Positions 16,596-26,740 of a stretch of 64,000 nt of DNA are shown one piece after another (the first letter of the stretch is position 1; each line of letters starts with the position of its first letter). A program made the position numbers and the translations under genes. The DNA is from Mesorhizobium sp. 65-26 (GTDB lineage Bacteria > Pseudomonadota > Alphaproteobacteria > Rhizobiales > Rhizobiaceae): contig MKVL01000039.1 of assembly GCA_001899205.1 (NCBI GenBank), forward strand, positions 62,001 to 126,000, in the 5' to 3' direction. Under the pieces are notes generated by a model, which worked only from the letters and a program-made list of their open reading frames with translations, ran no database searches and was not told where the DNA came from.

Positions 16596-17141
16596 ATGAC
16601 GGACCTGTCCGACGCCGGGCAGCCGGCGCAGTTCGCATGGACGAGTTCGGCCATCGGGATCGTCTTCATCCTTGCCGGCATATTCGTCCTGGGCGACTTG
16701 GCGCTCGCCACCGCGATCAGCACGGTCGTGCTGGGCTTGGCGATCATATGCGCGGGCTTCATCGAGATCGCCTTCGCCATCTGGACCGGAGGGTGGCGCG
16801 GCTTCCTGTGGCAGACGATGCTCGGCATCCTTTATGTCGTCTTCGGCTTCCTCCTGGTCAGCTTCCCGGCGATGGCATCGGCAATATTCACCTGGATCCT
16901 CGGCGTTGTCTTGCTGATCTCGGGACTTGGCCGGATATTCTTCAGCCTGCGTTACCTGCCAGGCGACAAATGGATGATGTTCGTTTCCGGCCTGTTCGCG
17001 CTCATGGCCGGCCTTCTGATACTCATCGGCTGGCCGGCCACCGGCATATGGGTTATCGGCGCCTTCCTCGGCATTGACCTTCTTCTTCACGGATTGGGCT
17101 GGCTGGTTGTTGCCTGGAGGCCGGCTGCGCTCGTACCATGA
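16596..17141 (+). CDS. HdeD-family (DUF308) membrane protein
   Basis: Inner-membrane protein of 181 residues with six hydrophobic helices grouped in pairs, as in E. coli HdeD, an acid-resistance membrane protein. Typical pieces are GIVFILAGIFVLGDLALATA, WQTMLGILYVVFGFLLVSFP and LIGWPATGIWVIGAFLGIDL. The exact molecular job of the family is not settled. A second HdeD-like gene lies at 29609. It follows the small secreted protein by 25 bp. Start ATG has a weak upstream GGAAAG. Confidence 0.88.
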   Translation: MTDLSDAGQPAQFAWTSSAIGIVFILAGIFVLGDLALATAISTVVLGLAIICAGFIEIAFAIWTGGWRGFLWQTMLGILYVVFGFLLVSFPAMASAIFTWILGVVLLISGLGRIFFSLRYLPGDKWMMFVSGLFALMAGLLILIGWPATGIWVIGAFLGIDLLLHGLGWLVVAWRPAALVP

Positions 17142-17228
17142 TATCAATCAGCCATTGCGGCCGGCTTCCGCCTGCAGCCCTGGCTGTGGGGGATTTCGCC
17201 CGGCGCCGGGCTAGCGGATGAGAGCGGC

Positions 17229-18908
17229 ATGGCAATTCTGGTTGCGGACAGACTATCCGCCGGCATGGTGGTGCGGTTCTGGCGTTCGCTCTCCGTGGGC
17301 GGGCTTCTTCTCGGCACCCTGTTCTTCATCGCCTCGCTGACGCCGACGCTTATCCCCCGCACCTATTTGACCCAGGGGGGCCTCTCGGGCGTCTGTTTCG
17401 CGGCCGGCTATGGCATCGGCGTCGCATGGCGATGGCTGTGGCGCTACATGGAGCTCCCCGTACCGGGCAGGCGGCTGCAGCGGGCGCTCAATGCGGCCGC
17501 AACACTGATCTGCGCCACGGTCGCCCTGTCCTTCCTCTGGCGCACGACGGAATGGCAGAATTCGATCCGCGGCCTGATGCGGCTCGAACCGGTGACCAGC
17601 GCGCACCCGGTGGAGGTCTGCCTGGTCTCGATCGTCACCTTCCTGGTGGTCATCGCGCTGGCGCGTCTTTTCACCATGGTCGTGTCCTGGGCGTCCGGCG
17701 TTTCCGCCCGGGTCATGCCGCCGCGTGTCGCGCGAGTGGTCGGCCTTGCGGTGGGCTTCGTCCTGTTCTGGTCGATCGCCAACGGCGTGCTGGTCCGCGC
17801 GACGCTTCACATGCTTGATTCGTCCTTCGCGGAGTTCGACGCGCTCATCGAGCCTGACAGGGATCGGCCAACCTCGCCGCTCAAGACCGGCAGCGCGGCG
17901 TCGCTGGTCACGTGGGAGGAACTGGGGCGGGCGGGGCGAGAATTCGTCGCGACGGGACCGAATGCGGCCGAGATCGGCGCCGTCACCCAGAAGACGGCGC
18001 TCGAGCCGATCCGGGTCTATGTCGGGCTGCGCGCGGGCGACACTGCTGAACAGCGGGCGAAGCTCGCGCTGAACGAACTCATCCGCGTCGGCGGCTTCGA
18101 GCGTTCGGTTCTCATCGTCATCACGCCGACCGGAACCGGCTGGGTCGACCCTTCAGCGATGGACCCGGTCGAATATCTTCACAATGGCGACATCGCCAGC
18201 GTGGCCATGCAGTATTCCTACCTGTCGAGCCCACTGTCGCTCATGGTCCAGCCGGAATATGGCGCGGAAGCTTCAAGGGCTCTGTTCGCCGCCATCTATG
18301 GCTACTGGACGACCTTGCCGAAGGACCACAGGCCGAAGCTCTACCTGCACGGCCTGAGCCTCGGCGCCCTCAACTCAGAACGCTCGGCGGAGCTTTTCGA
18401 GACACTCGGCGACCCGATCCAGGGCGCCATGTGGAGCGGACCGCCTTTCGAAAGCAGGATCTGGCGTCGGGCGACCGACGCACGCAACGCCGGCTCGCCC
18501 GCCTGGCTGCCGGAATTCCGCGATGGCTCGATCATCCGCTTCATGAACCAGAACGGCGCCACGGTCCCGGCGGACCGCCCCTGGGGGCCGATGCGCGTCG
18601 TCTACCTGCAGTATGCCAGCGATGCGATCACCTTCTTCGATTACAGGGATCTCTATCGCCCCCCTGAGTGGCTGAACGCGCCGCGCGGTCCCGACGTGTC
18701 GCCGCTGCTGCGCTGGTATCCCGTGGTGACGATGCTGCAACTGGGGCTCGACATGGCCGTGGCGACCTCCACGCCAATGGGCTACGGCCACGTCTACGCA
18801 CCCGAGCACTATGTCGACGCCTGGGTCGCCGTCACCGATCCCAAGGGCTGGTCGCCCGAAGGCTTGCAGCGCCTGAAGGAGCACCTGATCCGTCGAAGCG
18901 GACGTTGA
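17229..18908 (+). CDS. Membrane-anchored alpha/beta hydrolase (Abhydrolase_9 family)
   Basis: Protein of 559 residues. The first 190 residues hold four or five transmembrane helices matching the Abhydrolase_9 N-terminal domain (GGLLLGTLFFIASLTPTLIPR is characteristic). The rest is the catalytic alpha/beta-hydrolase part, with VFVATGPNAAEIGA-like and IRVYVGLRAGDTAEQRA segments and the nucleophile elbow HGLSLG (Ser at about residue 376). The end carries GYGHVYAPEHYVDAWVAVT, with a histidine suited to the triad. The active part is likely on the outer face of the membrane; the substrate is unknown, possibly a lipid or ester. Start ATG 17229 lies after GAGAGCGGC. Confidence 0.88.
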   Translation: MAILVADRLSAGMVVRFWRSLSVGGLLLGTLFFIASLTPTLIPRTYLTQGGLSGVCFAAGYGIGVAWRWLWRYMELPVPGRRLQRALNAAATLICATVALSFLWRTTEWQNSIRGLMRLEPVTSAHPVEVCLVSIVTFLVVIALARLFTMVVSWASGVSARVMPPRVARVVGLAVGFVLFWSIANGVLVRATLHMLDSSFAEFDALIEPDRDRPTSPLKTGSAASLVTWEELGRAGREFVATGPNAAEIGAVTQKTALEPIRVYVGLRAGDTAEQRAKLALNELIRVGGFERSVLIVITPTGTGWVDPSAMDPVEYLHNGDIASVAMQYSYLSSPLSLMVQPEYGAEASRALFAAIYGYWTTLPKDHRPKLYLHGLSLGALNSERSAELFETLGDPIQGAMWSGPPFESRIWRRATDARNAGSPAWLPEFRDGSIIRFMNQNGATVPADRPWGPMRVVYLQYASDAITFFDYRDLYRPPEWLNAPRGPDVSPLLRWYPVVTMLQLGLDMAVATSTPMGYGHVYAPEHYVDAWVAVTDPKGWSPEGLQRLKEHLIRRSGR

Positions 18909-19076
18909 GCCTGCTTGAGCCCGGCGGGCATTCGTTGGCCGTGAACGGATCGGCGCGCCGACCGTGCTCGCGGGCAAAAATGGGACTTACAGCACAGTCT
19001 TCGGACTTACTGCTCATCTCTGATGTCCACGCCCGTGCGATAGCTGCGCGGAGATAGTCTCAGCATGGGAGCCCAC

Positions 19077-19598
19077 ATGTCCGACCTGATCGTCATCGTC
19101 TATCCGAACGAGGCCAAGGCTGAAGAGGTCCGCCAGCGCCTTATCGGGTTGCAGAAGGAATACATCATCAAGCTTGGCGACGCGGTCATCGCGACCAAGA
19201 CCGAAGCTGGCGCGGTCAAGCTCAACCAGCTTGTCAACACGACGGCCGCCGGGGCGGTATCCGGCAGCTTCTGGGGACTGCTGATCGGCGTCCTGTTCCT
19301 GAACCCGCTCATCGGGCTTGCCGCTGGCGCCGCGTCCGGCGCCCTTGGTGGTGCATTGACCGATGTGGGCATCAACGACGCGTTCATGAAGGAACTGTCG
19401 GCCAGCATCCAGCCCGGCGACGCCGCCCTCTTCGTGCTTGCACACGAAATGACGGCGGACAAGGTGCTCAAGGAAATCCAGGGATTCGGCGGCGTGGTGC
19501 TCAAGACCTCGCTCGACGAAACCAAGGAACAGGTGCTGCGCGACGCGCTTCAGCGCGCGTCGGCACCCGCCGGCCAGACGGCTGCTCCGACGGCCTGA
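19077..19598 (+). CDS. DUF1269 family membrane protein
   Basis: Protein of 173 residues from ATG 19077 (GGGAG six bases upstream; an in-frame ATG at 19065 is possible). It begins MSDLIVIVYPNEAKAEEVRQRL and has a glycine/alanine-rich hydrophobic hairpin in the middle (FWGLLIGVLFLNPLIGLAAGAASGALGGAL), typical for DUF1269. The C-terminal part is a soluble alpha/beta segment ending in a proline/alanine tail. Such proteins are common in stress-related clusters of rhizobia, but no function is established. Followed by another small membrane-protein gene. Confidence 0.85.
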   Translation: MSDLIVIVYPNEAKAEEVRQRLIGLQKEYIIKLGDAVIATKTEAGAVKLNQLVNTTAAGAVSGSFWGLLIGVLFLNPLIGLAAGAASGALGGALTDVGINDAFMKELSASIQPGDAALFVLAHEMTADKVLKEIQGFGGVVLKTSLDETKEQVLRDALQRASAPAGQTAAPTA

Positions 19599-19706
19599 TC
19601 GCCTTGGGCTACGCGTCCGGGACGCGGAAGCGCGGCTACCGGGTGCGAGACGATCTGTATGCCGCCCGGGCGGCATACAGCCAGATGCTGGCCTCGTGAG
19701 GTTCGC

Positions 19707-20039
19707 ATGTTCGGCCTTGAGATAGCGATACTGCTTCTGATCGAAGCCGTTTGCGGCGCCGGCGGCGCGCTGGCCGTCACGCGGCTTTGGCGCAGGGCGG
19801 CCCTGGAGTGGAAGTCCGCCGCGGCCATCGGCGTGGTGGGCGGTCTCGCCCTGACGCTGCTCGCCGCTCAGGTCCCGGGCCTGGCGGGCTTCGTCGGCCA
19901 TGTGGGAAGCGCGATCGACGCCACCGCGCGCGGCGCGGGCGGCCTTACGCCCGGCCTGCTGGCCGGTGTCGGCGTGGCCGGCCTGCTCGGCGGCATCGCA
20001 TTGATCTGCCTCGTCGGTTTCACCAGAAATCCGGCTTAA
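19707..20039 (+). CDS. Small membrane protein of unknown function
   Basis: A 110-residue protein with three hydrophobic segments: MFGLEIAILLLIEAVCGAGG, then ALTLLAAQVPGLAGFVG, then LLAGVGVAGLLGGIALICLV. I do not recognise a family. ATG 19707 is preceded by GTGAGG. The stop is followed at once by a palindromic element and the convergent AI-2E transporter gene. Confidence 0.6.
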   Translation: MFGLEIAILLLIEAVCGAGGALAVTRLWRRAALEWKSAAAIGVVGGLALTLLAAQVPGLAGFVGHVGSAIDATARGAGGLTPGLLAGVGVAGLLGGIALICLVGFTRNPA

Positions 20040-20070
20040 AGCATCTCCCGAAAGTGGTCCCGGTTTCGGG
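20038..20070. repeat. Rhizobial-type intergenic palindrome, likely bidirectional terminator
   Basis: The sequence starts AAAGCATCTCCCGAAAG and ends in TTTCGGG. CCCGAAA (20047-20053) pairs with TTTCGGG (20064-20070). It looks like a worn copy of the short AAAGCATGATCCCGAAAAGTG-type element that is scattered through rhizobial intergenic regions. It lies between two convergent genes. Confidence 0.5.
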
Positions 20071-20088
20071 CCCCGCTTCAGGCCTGCC

Positions 20089-21132
20089 TCAGCGAGGCTG
20101 CTCGCCCTGAGGCGGGCCGGTCGGCGACCCGAGCAATTGGGAGATCCAGACCGTCGACGGCGATTGCGAGCAATAGGTGAGCAGCGCGATGGTGATGGGC
20201 ACGCCGATGAAGGCGCCGAACAGGCCCCACAGGAACGACCAGAAGAACACGGAAAACAGCACCACGAAGGGCGACATCGCCAGCACGTAGCCGGCCACGC
20301 GCGGCTCGATGTAGCTGCCGATGATGAACTGGATAACGTTGAGGCCGGCGAATATGGAGATGGCCGCCTGCGGCGATCCGAATTGCGCCAGCGCATAGAG
20401 CGTCGGCAGGAACGTCGCGACGAACGGGCCGATGAACGGTATGTAGTTGAGGGTGAAGGCGATGACGCCCCACTCGGCCGCGAACCGCAGCCCGAAGGCG
20501 GCCGAAAGCGCCCACACCATCGAGCCCGTCGCGAGGCTCATCAGCGTCCGGACCAGCATGTAGCGCCGCCATTTCGACGCCGTCAGGCTGCTGCCATTGA
20601 TCAGCGTGTCCGCCGCCGGGCCACTCAGCGCCAGGCGGGCGTTGCGGGCAACCGCCTCGGTATCGAGAAGCCCCAGAAGCACATAGACAACGACGACGAT
20701 CCAGAACGAGATCATGGTGTTGAGCCGCGCGGTCACGCCCTGTGCGATGCGCACGAAGAAGCCGACGTTGAAATGCTCGGCCCAGACGCCGGCGACCACG
20801 ATGCCGTGCCCCTCCAGCCAATCGGCAAGCTGGCTGTAGAGCAGCTGGAAGCGCGCGCTGTCGGCAAGGACCGATCGGCCGATGCGGCCAAAGCCCCAGC
20901 TCGCGATCGACGCGAAGACGAAGAACGCCAGCACGACGACACAGACCACGATCGCCAATGCGAGCAGCTTCGGCAGGACCCGCTGCAGGCCGCGCTGCAG
21001 CGGCCAGACGAGCGCTATGAGGAAAAGGGCGCCCACCACGGGCGCGAAAATGGACGCCGCCGCTTGCAGCGCCCAAACGACGGCTATGGCCGCCAGGATA
21101 CAGATAGGCGCGAACAGCGCTCGCTCTGTCAT
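20089..21132 (-). CDS. AI-2E family transporter (YdiK/PerM type)
   Basis: Inner-membrane protein of 347 residues with seven to eight hydrophobic helices. Family traits are the start with two adjacent TM segments, the long amphipathic middle region, and the C-terminal motif NYIPFIGPFVATFLPTL followed by FVVLFSVFFWSFLWGLFGAFIGVPITIAL. Members are annotated after TqsA, the AI-2 exporter; many others export different small molecules or Na+. The frame is open to 21201, but ATG 21132 gives the usual N-terminus. Convergent with the small membrane-protein gene at 19707. Confidence 0.9.
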   Translation of the reverse strand: MTERALFAPICILAAIAVVWALQAAASIFAPVVGALFLIALVWPLQRGLQRVLPKLLALAIVVCVVVLAFFVFASIASWGFGRIGRSVLADSARFQLLYSQLADWLEGHGIVVAGVWAEHFNVGFFVRIAQGVTARLNTMISFWIVVVVYVLLGLLDTEAVARNARLALSGPAADTLINGSSLTASKWRRYMLVRTLMSLATGSMVWALSAAFGLRFAAEWGVIAFTLNYIPFIGPFVATFLPTLYALAQFGSPQAAISIFAGLNVIQFIIGSYIEPRVAGYVLAMSPFVVLFSVFFWSFLWGLFGAFIGVPITIALLTYCSQSPSTVWISQLLGSPTGPPQGEQPR

Positions 21133-21329
21133 GATACGGTTTGTCCCCGGCCGTCCGGATGGCGTTACAAACACAATTCCGGTATTGGCCCGGAAACGCA
21201 ACCTGCTTTCGGACCAATATTCATCGATTTTCTACCTCGACTTCGCTGCATCCTTGCGCAAAGACAAATGACTGGAGCAGTTCGACGTCTCAGTGAAGCG
21301 ATGAACTGCTCCAGGGACCGCGCTGCCGC

Positions 21330-21611
21330 TCAGCAGCGTTCCTTGATCGGCCGTCCGTGGCGGTCGCGTATCTTGTGACCCCAGCGATCGCGAACCCAGC
21401 ACTCGCGCGGCGCCGTTGCCGCGCCCACGACCGCGCCCGTGCCACCACCGATCGCCGCGCCCACGAGCGCACCACGGCTGCCATTCGCAAGCCCGCCTAT
21501 GATCGCGCCCGTTCCCGCTCCTACCGCTGCCGTACCGGCTGTCCGTTGTTCGGTGGCCGTGCAGCCCGCCGTCAGCAAAGCCAACGCAGCAATCATGGCG
21601 ATCTGGCGCAT
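21330..21611 (-). CDS. Glycine-zipper outer-membrane lipoprotein
   Basis: A 93-residue lipoprotein. The lipobox LTAGC (Cys17) ends a short signal peptide. A long glycine zipper follows (GAGTGAIIGGLANGSRGALV, then GAAIGGGTGAVVG), as in small YMGG/SlyB-like proteins, and the tail is CWVRDRWGHKIRDRHGRPIKERC. It probably sits in the envelope; function is unknown. ATG at 21611 has AGGAGA upstream. Confidence 0.85.
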   Translation of the reverse strand: MRQIAMIAALALLTAGCTATEQRTAGTAAVGAGTGAIIGGLANGSRGALVGAAIGGGTGAVVGAATAPRECWVRDRWGHKIRDRHGRPIKERC

Positions 21612-21889
21612 TATGGTATCTCCTGGATGTATCGGATGAATTCAAGAACAAGACTTGCATCCAGATATTTTGCCCTTTGCGCCTTGGGTACAATTCGCAA
21701 TACATCCAGAAAATGTGCGTCAGATCTCTAAGTTCCCGAAGCAACATATTCGTCAGAGACGTTACGACAAGCAGGGAATGCTTGCACGACTTTCGATGCC
21801 GGTCGCATCATAAACCGCTTCGCGGCCCGCCCGATCATGGGCAGAGCCGCGGCCCTTCGCGTGGGCGCGTGGCGCACGTGGCGCGGCTA

Positions 21890-23134
21890 TCAGTAGTCGA
21901 CCGCGTCGCGAATGATCGGACAGGTCATGCAGTGACCGCCGCCGCGACCGCGACCGAGCTCGGCGCCCGAGATGGTGATGACCTCGATGCCTTCCTTGCG
22001 CAGCAACGTGTTGGCGTAGGTGTTGCGATCATAGGCGAAGACCACGCCGGGCGAGGCGCAGACGAGATTGGCGCCGCTGTCCCACTGCGTGCGTTCGCGC
22101 ATGTAGTCGTTGCCGCCGGTCTCGACGACGCGCATTTTCTTGAGGCCGAGCGAGTCCCGCACGGTCTCGACGAAGCTGCCCTTGTCCTTGTGCAGCTCGA
22201 CGCCCCCTTTCCCGTCCGGGCGATAGGAGAACGCGTCGATGCTGTTGACGATGTCCGGATAGATCAGCACGCAGTCGCGGTCGGCGAAGGTGAAGACCGT
22301 ATCGAGATGCATCGCCGCGCGCAGCTTGGGCATGGCCGCGACGATCACCCGTTCGGCGGCTCCCTTCTCGAACAGCGAAGCGGCCACCTGGCTGATCGCC
22401 TGCCGCGAGGTGCGTTCGCTCATGCCGATGAGCACATTGCCCTTGCCGATCGGCATGACGTCTCCGCCCTCCAGCGTGGCCAGCCCCCAATCCTGGGTCG
22501 GATCGCCCCACCAGACATTGACCTTGCCAGCGAAGTCGGGGTGGAACTTGTAGATCGCGGTGGTGAGGATCGTCTCCTCGTGGCGCGCCGGCCAGTAGAG
22601 CGAGTTGAGCGTCACGCCGCCGTAGATCCAGCAGGTGGTGTCACGCGTGTAGAGCGTGTTGGGCAGCGGCGGCAGCAGATATTCGTTCACGCCTGCCGCG
22701 TCACGGATCAGCGCCAGTTGCTCGCCGCCGATGGCCTCGGGGAATTCGTAGGTGGACAAGCCGCCGATCAGCGTTTCGGCAAGCTCGCGGTTGGACAGCC
22801 CGTCGAGGTAGGACCTGACCTCGTCAACCAGACCAAGGCCGATCTGGTTCGGCACCACCTGATGGTCGAGAATCCACTTCTTCGCTTCGGGATTTGCAAT
22901 CGTCTCGGCGAGCATGTTGTGCATCTCGACCACTTCGACGCCGCGATCCCGCATCTTGGTCATGAAGTCGAAATGGTCGCGCTTGGCGACGTCGACCCAC
23001 AGCACGTCGTCGAACAGCAGTGCGTCGCAATTGCTCGGCGTCAGTCGCTGGTGGGCACGACCGGGGGCGCAGACCAGGACCTTGCGAAGCTGGCCTACCT
23101 CGGAGTGCACGCCGAAAGGAGTTTCTCCTGTCAT
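21890..23134 (-). CDS. arcA: Arginine deiminase
   Basis: Hydrolyses L-arginine to citrulline and ammonia. The 414-residue length and all typical blocks fit: [20 protein letters not shown] at the N-terminus, [40 protein letters not shown], and the active-site end [15 protein letters not shown] with nucleophile Cys402. ATG 23134 has AGGAGA-type sequence upstream (ACAGGAGAAA in the early codons makes this weak; the start is chosen from the family N-terminus). It follows the antiporter gene by only 17 bp on the same strand. No arcB or arcC is seen in the window, so citrulline fate is open; ammonia production against acid is a plausible role. Confidence 0.95.
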   Translation of the reverse strand: MTGETPFGVHSEVGQLRKVLVCAPGRAHQRLTPSNCDALLFDDVLWVDVAKRDHFDFMTKMRDRGVEVVEMHNMLAETIANPEAKKWILDHQVVPNQIGLGLVDEVRSYLDGLSNRELAETLIGGLSTYEFPEAIGGEQLALIRDAAGVNEYLLPPLPNTLYTRDTTCWIYGGVTLNSLYWPARHEETILTTAIYKFHPDFAGKVNVWWGDPTQDWGLATLEGGDVMPIGKGNVLIGMSERTSRQAISQVAASLFEKGAAERVIVAAMPKLRAAMHLDTVFTFADRDCVLIYPDIVNSIDAFSYRPDGKGGVELHKDKGSFVETVRDSLGLKKMRVVETGGNDYMRERTQWDSGANLVCASPGVVFAYDRNTYANTLLRKEGIEVITISGAELGRGRGGGHCMTCPIIRDAVDY

Positions 23135-23151
23135 GATCTCAAGCCTTTCGT

Positions 23152-24585
23152 TCAGGGTGTGATGATGCCGGTCAGCAGGCCATAGGCCCCGACCAGGCCG
23201 GCGACGAGCGTGACGGCGAAGACGGCGATTTCGACGGGGGTGAACAGCTGCAGCTTCTGTTCGCGCCGCGCCCACACGTAGAGGATGGTTCCCGGCACGA
23301 AGAGAACCGCGACCAGCAGCACGTATTTGAGCCCGGCCGCGATGAACATGAAGATGGTGTAGACTGCGGCTATCCAGCCGAAGACCTGATCGCGGCCGCG
23401 CTCTCCGGGCGCGTTCTCATAGCCCTGGCCGCTGCGCGCCAGCAGGATACCGTATCCCGCGACGAGCAGGTAGGGCAGCAGCGCCGTGACGCTGGTCATG
23501 TCGAGCATCAGGTTGAACGCGTCGCGCGACCAGTAGGTTGAGATGACGAAGAGCGAGACGACGATGTTGGTCAGCCAGAGCGCGTTGGCCGGCACCCTGT
23601 TGCCGCTCTGCTTGGCAAAGATTCGCGGCATGTCATCCGACTTGGCGGCCGCGAAGAGCACTTCGGCGCAGATCAGCGACCAGGCGAGATAGGCGCCCAG
23701 AACCGAGACCAGGACGCCGATGGAGATGAACACGGCACCCCAGTGACCGGCGACGAGTTCGAGCACGCTGGCGAGTGAAGGCTGCTGGACGCCGGCGATC
23801 GCCGACCGGGGCAGCGCGGCATAGGGCAGCAAGGTCACGGCCACCATCAGGCCGGTGACGCCGACAAAGCCCAGTATCGTCGCCGTGCCGACATCCGAGC
23901 GCTGCTTGGCGAAGCGCGAATAGACGCTCGCGCCCTCGATTCCGAGGAAGACGAAGACGGTGATCAACATGGTGTCGCGCACCTGCGCGAGCAGCGGCTT
24001 TTCAGGCATTCCCACGCCGCCGAAGAAGTTCTCGGCGAACTGCGTGTAGTGGAAGGCGAAGAGCAGGATAAGGATGAAGACGAGGATGGGCACGATCTTG
24101 GCGATGGTGACCACAGTGTTGATGAAGGCAGCCTGCTCGACGCCGCGCAGGATCAGGAAATGGAACGCCCATATGCCGATCAGCGACACGATGATCGCCG
24201 TGGCGCTGCTGCCGTCACCGAAGATCCCGGGAAAGAAACGGCCGAGCGTCGAGCCGATCAGCACCCAGTAGAACACGTTGCCGAGGCAGCTTCCCAACCA
24301 GTAGCCGAAGGCGGACAGGAAGCCCATGTAGTTGCCGAACCCGGCCTTGGCGTAGGCGAAGACACCGGAATCGATGTCCGGCCGCCTTTCGGCGAGAGAC
24401 TGGAAAACCCGCGCCAGCATGTACATGCCGGTGCCGGCGATGGCCCAGGCGATTATGGCGCCGAATGGCCCGGTCGCGGTGCCGAAACGGCCCGGCAGGT
24501 TGAAGATGCCGGCGCCCACCATCGATCCGACGACCATGGATGTGAGCGCAAACAGCGACAGCTTCTGATTCTCGCTTGAAGCCAT
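23152..24585 (-). CDS. arcD: Arginine/ornithine-type antiporter (APC superfamily, ArcD-like)
   Basis: Inner-membrane transporter of 477 residues with 12 or more hydrophobic helices. The APC signature is at the start: [20 protein letters not shown]. The characteristic [19 protein letters not shown] is also present. Members of this basic amino acid/polyamine antiporter family exchange arginine for ornithine or other amino acids. It sits directly upstream of arcA, so arginine import is the likely job; whether ornithine or citrulline leaves in exchange is unknown. ATG 24585 has GGGAGAGGA upstream. It is divergent from a second homologue at 24814. Confidence 0.9.
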   Translation of the reverse strand: MASSENQKLSLFALTSMVVGSMVGAGIFNLPGRFGTATGPFGAIIAWAIAGTGMYMLARVFQSLAERRPDIDSGVFAYAKAGFGNYMGFLSAFGYWLGSCLGNVFYWVLIGSTLGRFFPGIFGDGSSATAIIVSLIGIWAFHFLILRGVEQAAFINTVVTIAKIVPILVFILILLFAFHYTQFAENFFGGVGMPEKPLLAQVRDTMLITVFVFLGIEGASVYSRFAKQRSDVGTATILGFVGVTGLMVAVTLLPYAALPRSAIAGVQQPSLASVLELVAGHWGAVFISIGVLVSVLGAYLAWSLICAEVLFAAAKSDDMPRIFAKQSGNRVPANALWLTNIVVSLFVISTYWSRDAFNLMLDMTSVTALLPYLLVAGYGILLARSGQGYENAPGERGRDQVFGWIAAVYTIFMFIAAGLKYVLLVAVLFVPGTILYVWARREQKLQLFTPVEIAVFAVTLVAGLVGAYGLLTGIITP

Positions 24586-24813
24586 AGTCCTCTCCCTGGC
24601 TGAGCGAACTTGAGTTCGCGATCAGAAGCCCTGTCGACATACGCCTGGCATGATCAGAAGCAGCAAATCCGCGAGGGGGCAACAGGTGAAACAGGCTGGG
24701 ATCAACGTTTGGGACGCGGGGTATATTGTTGGGATTCTTGACCCATCACGTCGGCGTCGAACTCGGACTAGATTGCACTGACAATAGAAAGACTTCCGGC
24801 CGGCCACCACCCG

Positions 24814-26268
24814 ATGCAACTAGAGATGACCGAATCCCCAAATACCGTCCTCCAGCAGAGATTTTCGGTCTGGACCCTGACGGCGATGGTCGTTGGATCG
24901 ATGGTGGGCGCCGGCATCTTCTCGCTGCCGCAAACCTTCGCCCGCGAAACCGGTCCGTTCGGCGCCATGATCGCCTGGGCCATCGCCGGCGTCGGCATGC
25001 TGATGCTGGCTTTCGTCTTCCAGACGCTTTCGCTGCGCCGACCGGATCTGGATGCCGGCATATACGCCTATGCCAAGGCCGGTTTCGGCAACTATCTCGG
25101 CTTCCTGTCGGCGGTCGGCTACTGGTCGGCCGCCCTGCTCGGCAACGTTTCCTATTTCGTACTGATAAAGTCGACGCTCGGGCTCTTCTTCCCGGTGTTC
25201 GGAGACGGCAATACGATCACCGCCATCGTGGTCTCGTCGGCGCTCCTGTGGATCGTGCATTCGCTGATCCTGCGCGGCGTGAGAGAGGCGGCGGCGATAA
25301 ACACCATCGTCACCTTCGCCAAGATCATCCCGATATTCCTGTTCATCGTCTTCGTCGCCTATGGCTTCCACGCCGACGTCTTCAGGGCGAACTTCTGGGG
25401 CGGGGAAGAGATCAGCTTCAGAAGCATCGCAAGCCAGGTCCGGGGCACGATGCTGGTCACGGTGTTCGTTTTCGTCGGGATCGAAGGCGCCAGCGTCTAT
25501 TCGCGCTACGCCCGCAACCGGGGCGATGTCGGGCTGGCGACGCTCCTCGGCTTCCTCGGGGTGCTGTGCCTCCTCGTGCTGGTCACCATCCTGTCCTACG
25601 GCGTGATGCTGCGTCCCGACCTCGCGGCGCTGCGCAACCCGTCGATGGCCGGGGTGCTGGAGGCGGTCGTCGGCCCGTGGGGCGCCAAGTTCGTCAGCTT
25701 CGGCCTGCTGATCTCCGTCGCGGGTGCCTACCTGTCCTGGGTGCTGCTGGCCGCCGAGATCCTCTTCACGGCCTCGCATAACGAAACCATGCCGCGCTTT
25801 CTCTCTCATGAAAACAAGAGCGGCGTGCCATCGAATGCGCTCTGGCTGACCAATGCCCTTGTCCAGACCTTCCTGATCCTCACGCTGTTTACGCAGTCGG
25901 CATTCAGGCTGGCGCTCGAGCTGACGAGTTCCATGATCCTGATCCCGTACCTCCTCGTCGCCGCCTATGGGTTCAAGCTCGCATGGACGGGCGAGAGCTA
26001 CCGGAACGAGCCAGCCTCGCGTCGCGTCGATTTCACGAGGGCGGCAATTGCCCTGGTCTACACGGCCGGCCTCGTCTACGCCGCCGGCACCAAGCACCTT
26101 CTGCTTTCCGCCGCGCTCTACGGACCGAGCACGATCCTGTTTTTCATGGCGCGGATGGAGCAGCGGCGGACGGTATTCACGCCAGTCGAAAAGCTGGTGT
26201 TCGCGGTCGTCGCACTCGGGGCGGTAGCGGCGATCTACGGCATCGCCACCGGTCTCTTCGTTTTCTGA
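24814..26268 (+). CDS. Second ArcD-like amino acid antiporter (APC superfamily)
   Basis: A 484-residue homologue of the antiporter encoded on the other strand 228 bp away. The two share [14 protein letters not shown]-type starts (here [20 protein letters not shown]), the block [23 protein letters not shown] and the C-terminal FTPVEKLVFAVVALGAVAAIYG. It has about 12 membrane helices. The start may be ATG 24814 or ATG 24826. The close similarity suggests an old duplication with diverged substrate, possibly one importing arginine and one exporting citrulline or ornithine; this is inference. No terminator with a T-run follows. Confidence 0.88.
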   Translation: MQLEMTESPNTVLQQRFSVWTLTAMVVGSMVGAGIFSLPQTFARETGPFGAMIAWAIAGVGMLMLAFVFQTLSLRRPDLDAGIYAYAKAGFGNYLGFLSAVGYWSAALLGNVSYFVLIKSTLGLFFPVFGDGNTITAIVVSSALLWIVHSLILRGVREAAAINTIVTFAKIIPIFLFIVFVAYGFHADVFRANFWGGEEISFRSIASQVRGTMLVTVFVFVGIEGASVYSRYARNRGDVGLATLLGFLGVLCLLVLVTILSYGVMLRPDLAALRNPSMAGVLEAVVGPWGAKFVSFGLLISVAGAYLSWVLLAAEILFTASHNETMPRFLSHENKSGVPSNALWLTNALVQTFLILTLFTQSAFRLALELTSSMILIPYLLVAAYGFKLAWTGESYRNEPASRRVDFTRAAIALVYTAGLVYAAGTKHLLLSAALYGPSTILFFMARMEQRRTVFTPVEKLVFAVVALGAVAAIYGIATGLFVF

Positions 26269-26740
26269 TCGGCCTGCCTTAACATGTGATGGAATCACAC
26301 TTTTTAAGTAAATATTTCACGGACATGGTTGGATTTTCATTCTCCTGAAAATTGCAGGCCTTCGCCTTTGGCAAGGTACAGACGGGACCTTCTTCGAGAT
26401 CGTCACGTTGCTCGAAATCCGAAGACACCCCCTTCATGAAATCTCGTCGGATTTTTCTATATCGCCGGGCGAAAAGCTTGCCTTGGCGACCAGCCGGTAA
26501 TCACCAAGCTCAATCACCGAACATCCATCCATTCACTTTGTGCCCATTATCCCAAACCTTGACATTGCGTCCCTTTTTTCAGCCGGCAACTGCACGGCTC
26601 CAAACGTAACGTGGACTAACATCCGGACATGGTTCATTCATTTGGAAGCGGATGCAAATGAGCTCGCCGCATCGAGCGCGATCGCCATATTCCGCGCTCG
26701 CCATAGGTTCGGGAACGATCGACGGCCGAAGGACGCAGCG
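26269..26740. other. AT-richer intergenic region, 472 bp
   Basis: Between the second antiporter gene and the Tat-exported M14-type gene. It holds a short inverted repeat GTGAT-GGA-ATCAC at 26286-26298, shaped like a dimer-type regulator half-site pair, and an AT-rich run at 26298-26345. No protein-like reading frame of note was found; the in-frame extension of the downstream gene back to 26540 has no ribosome site. Confidence 0.4.

Noticed and set aside
19014-20396. 460-residue minus-strand frame
   Set aside because: Overlaps the DUF1269, small membrane protein and AI-2E genes in other frames; composition and lack of domains show that it is a shadow.
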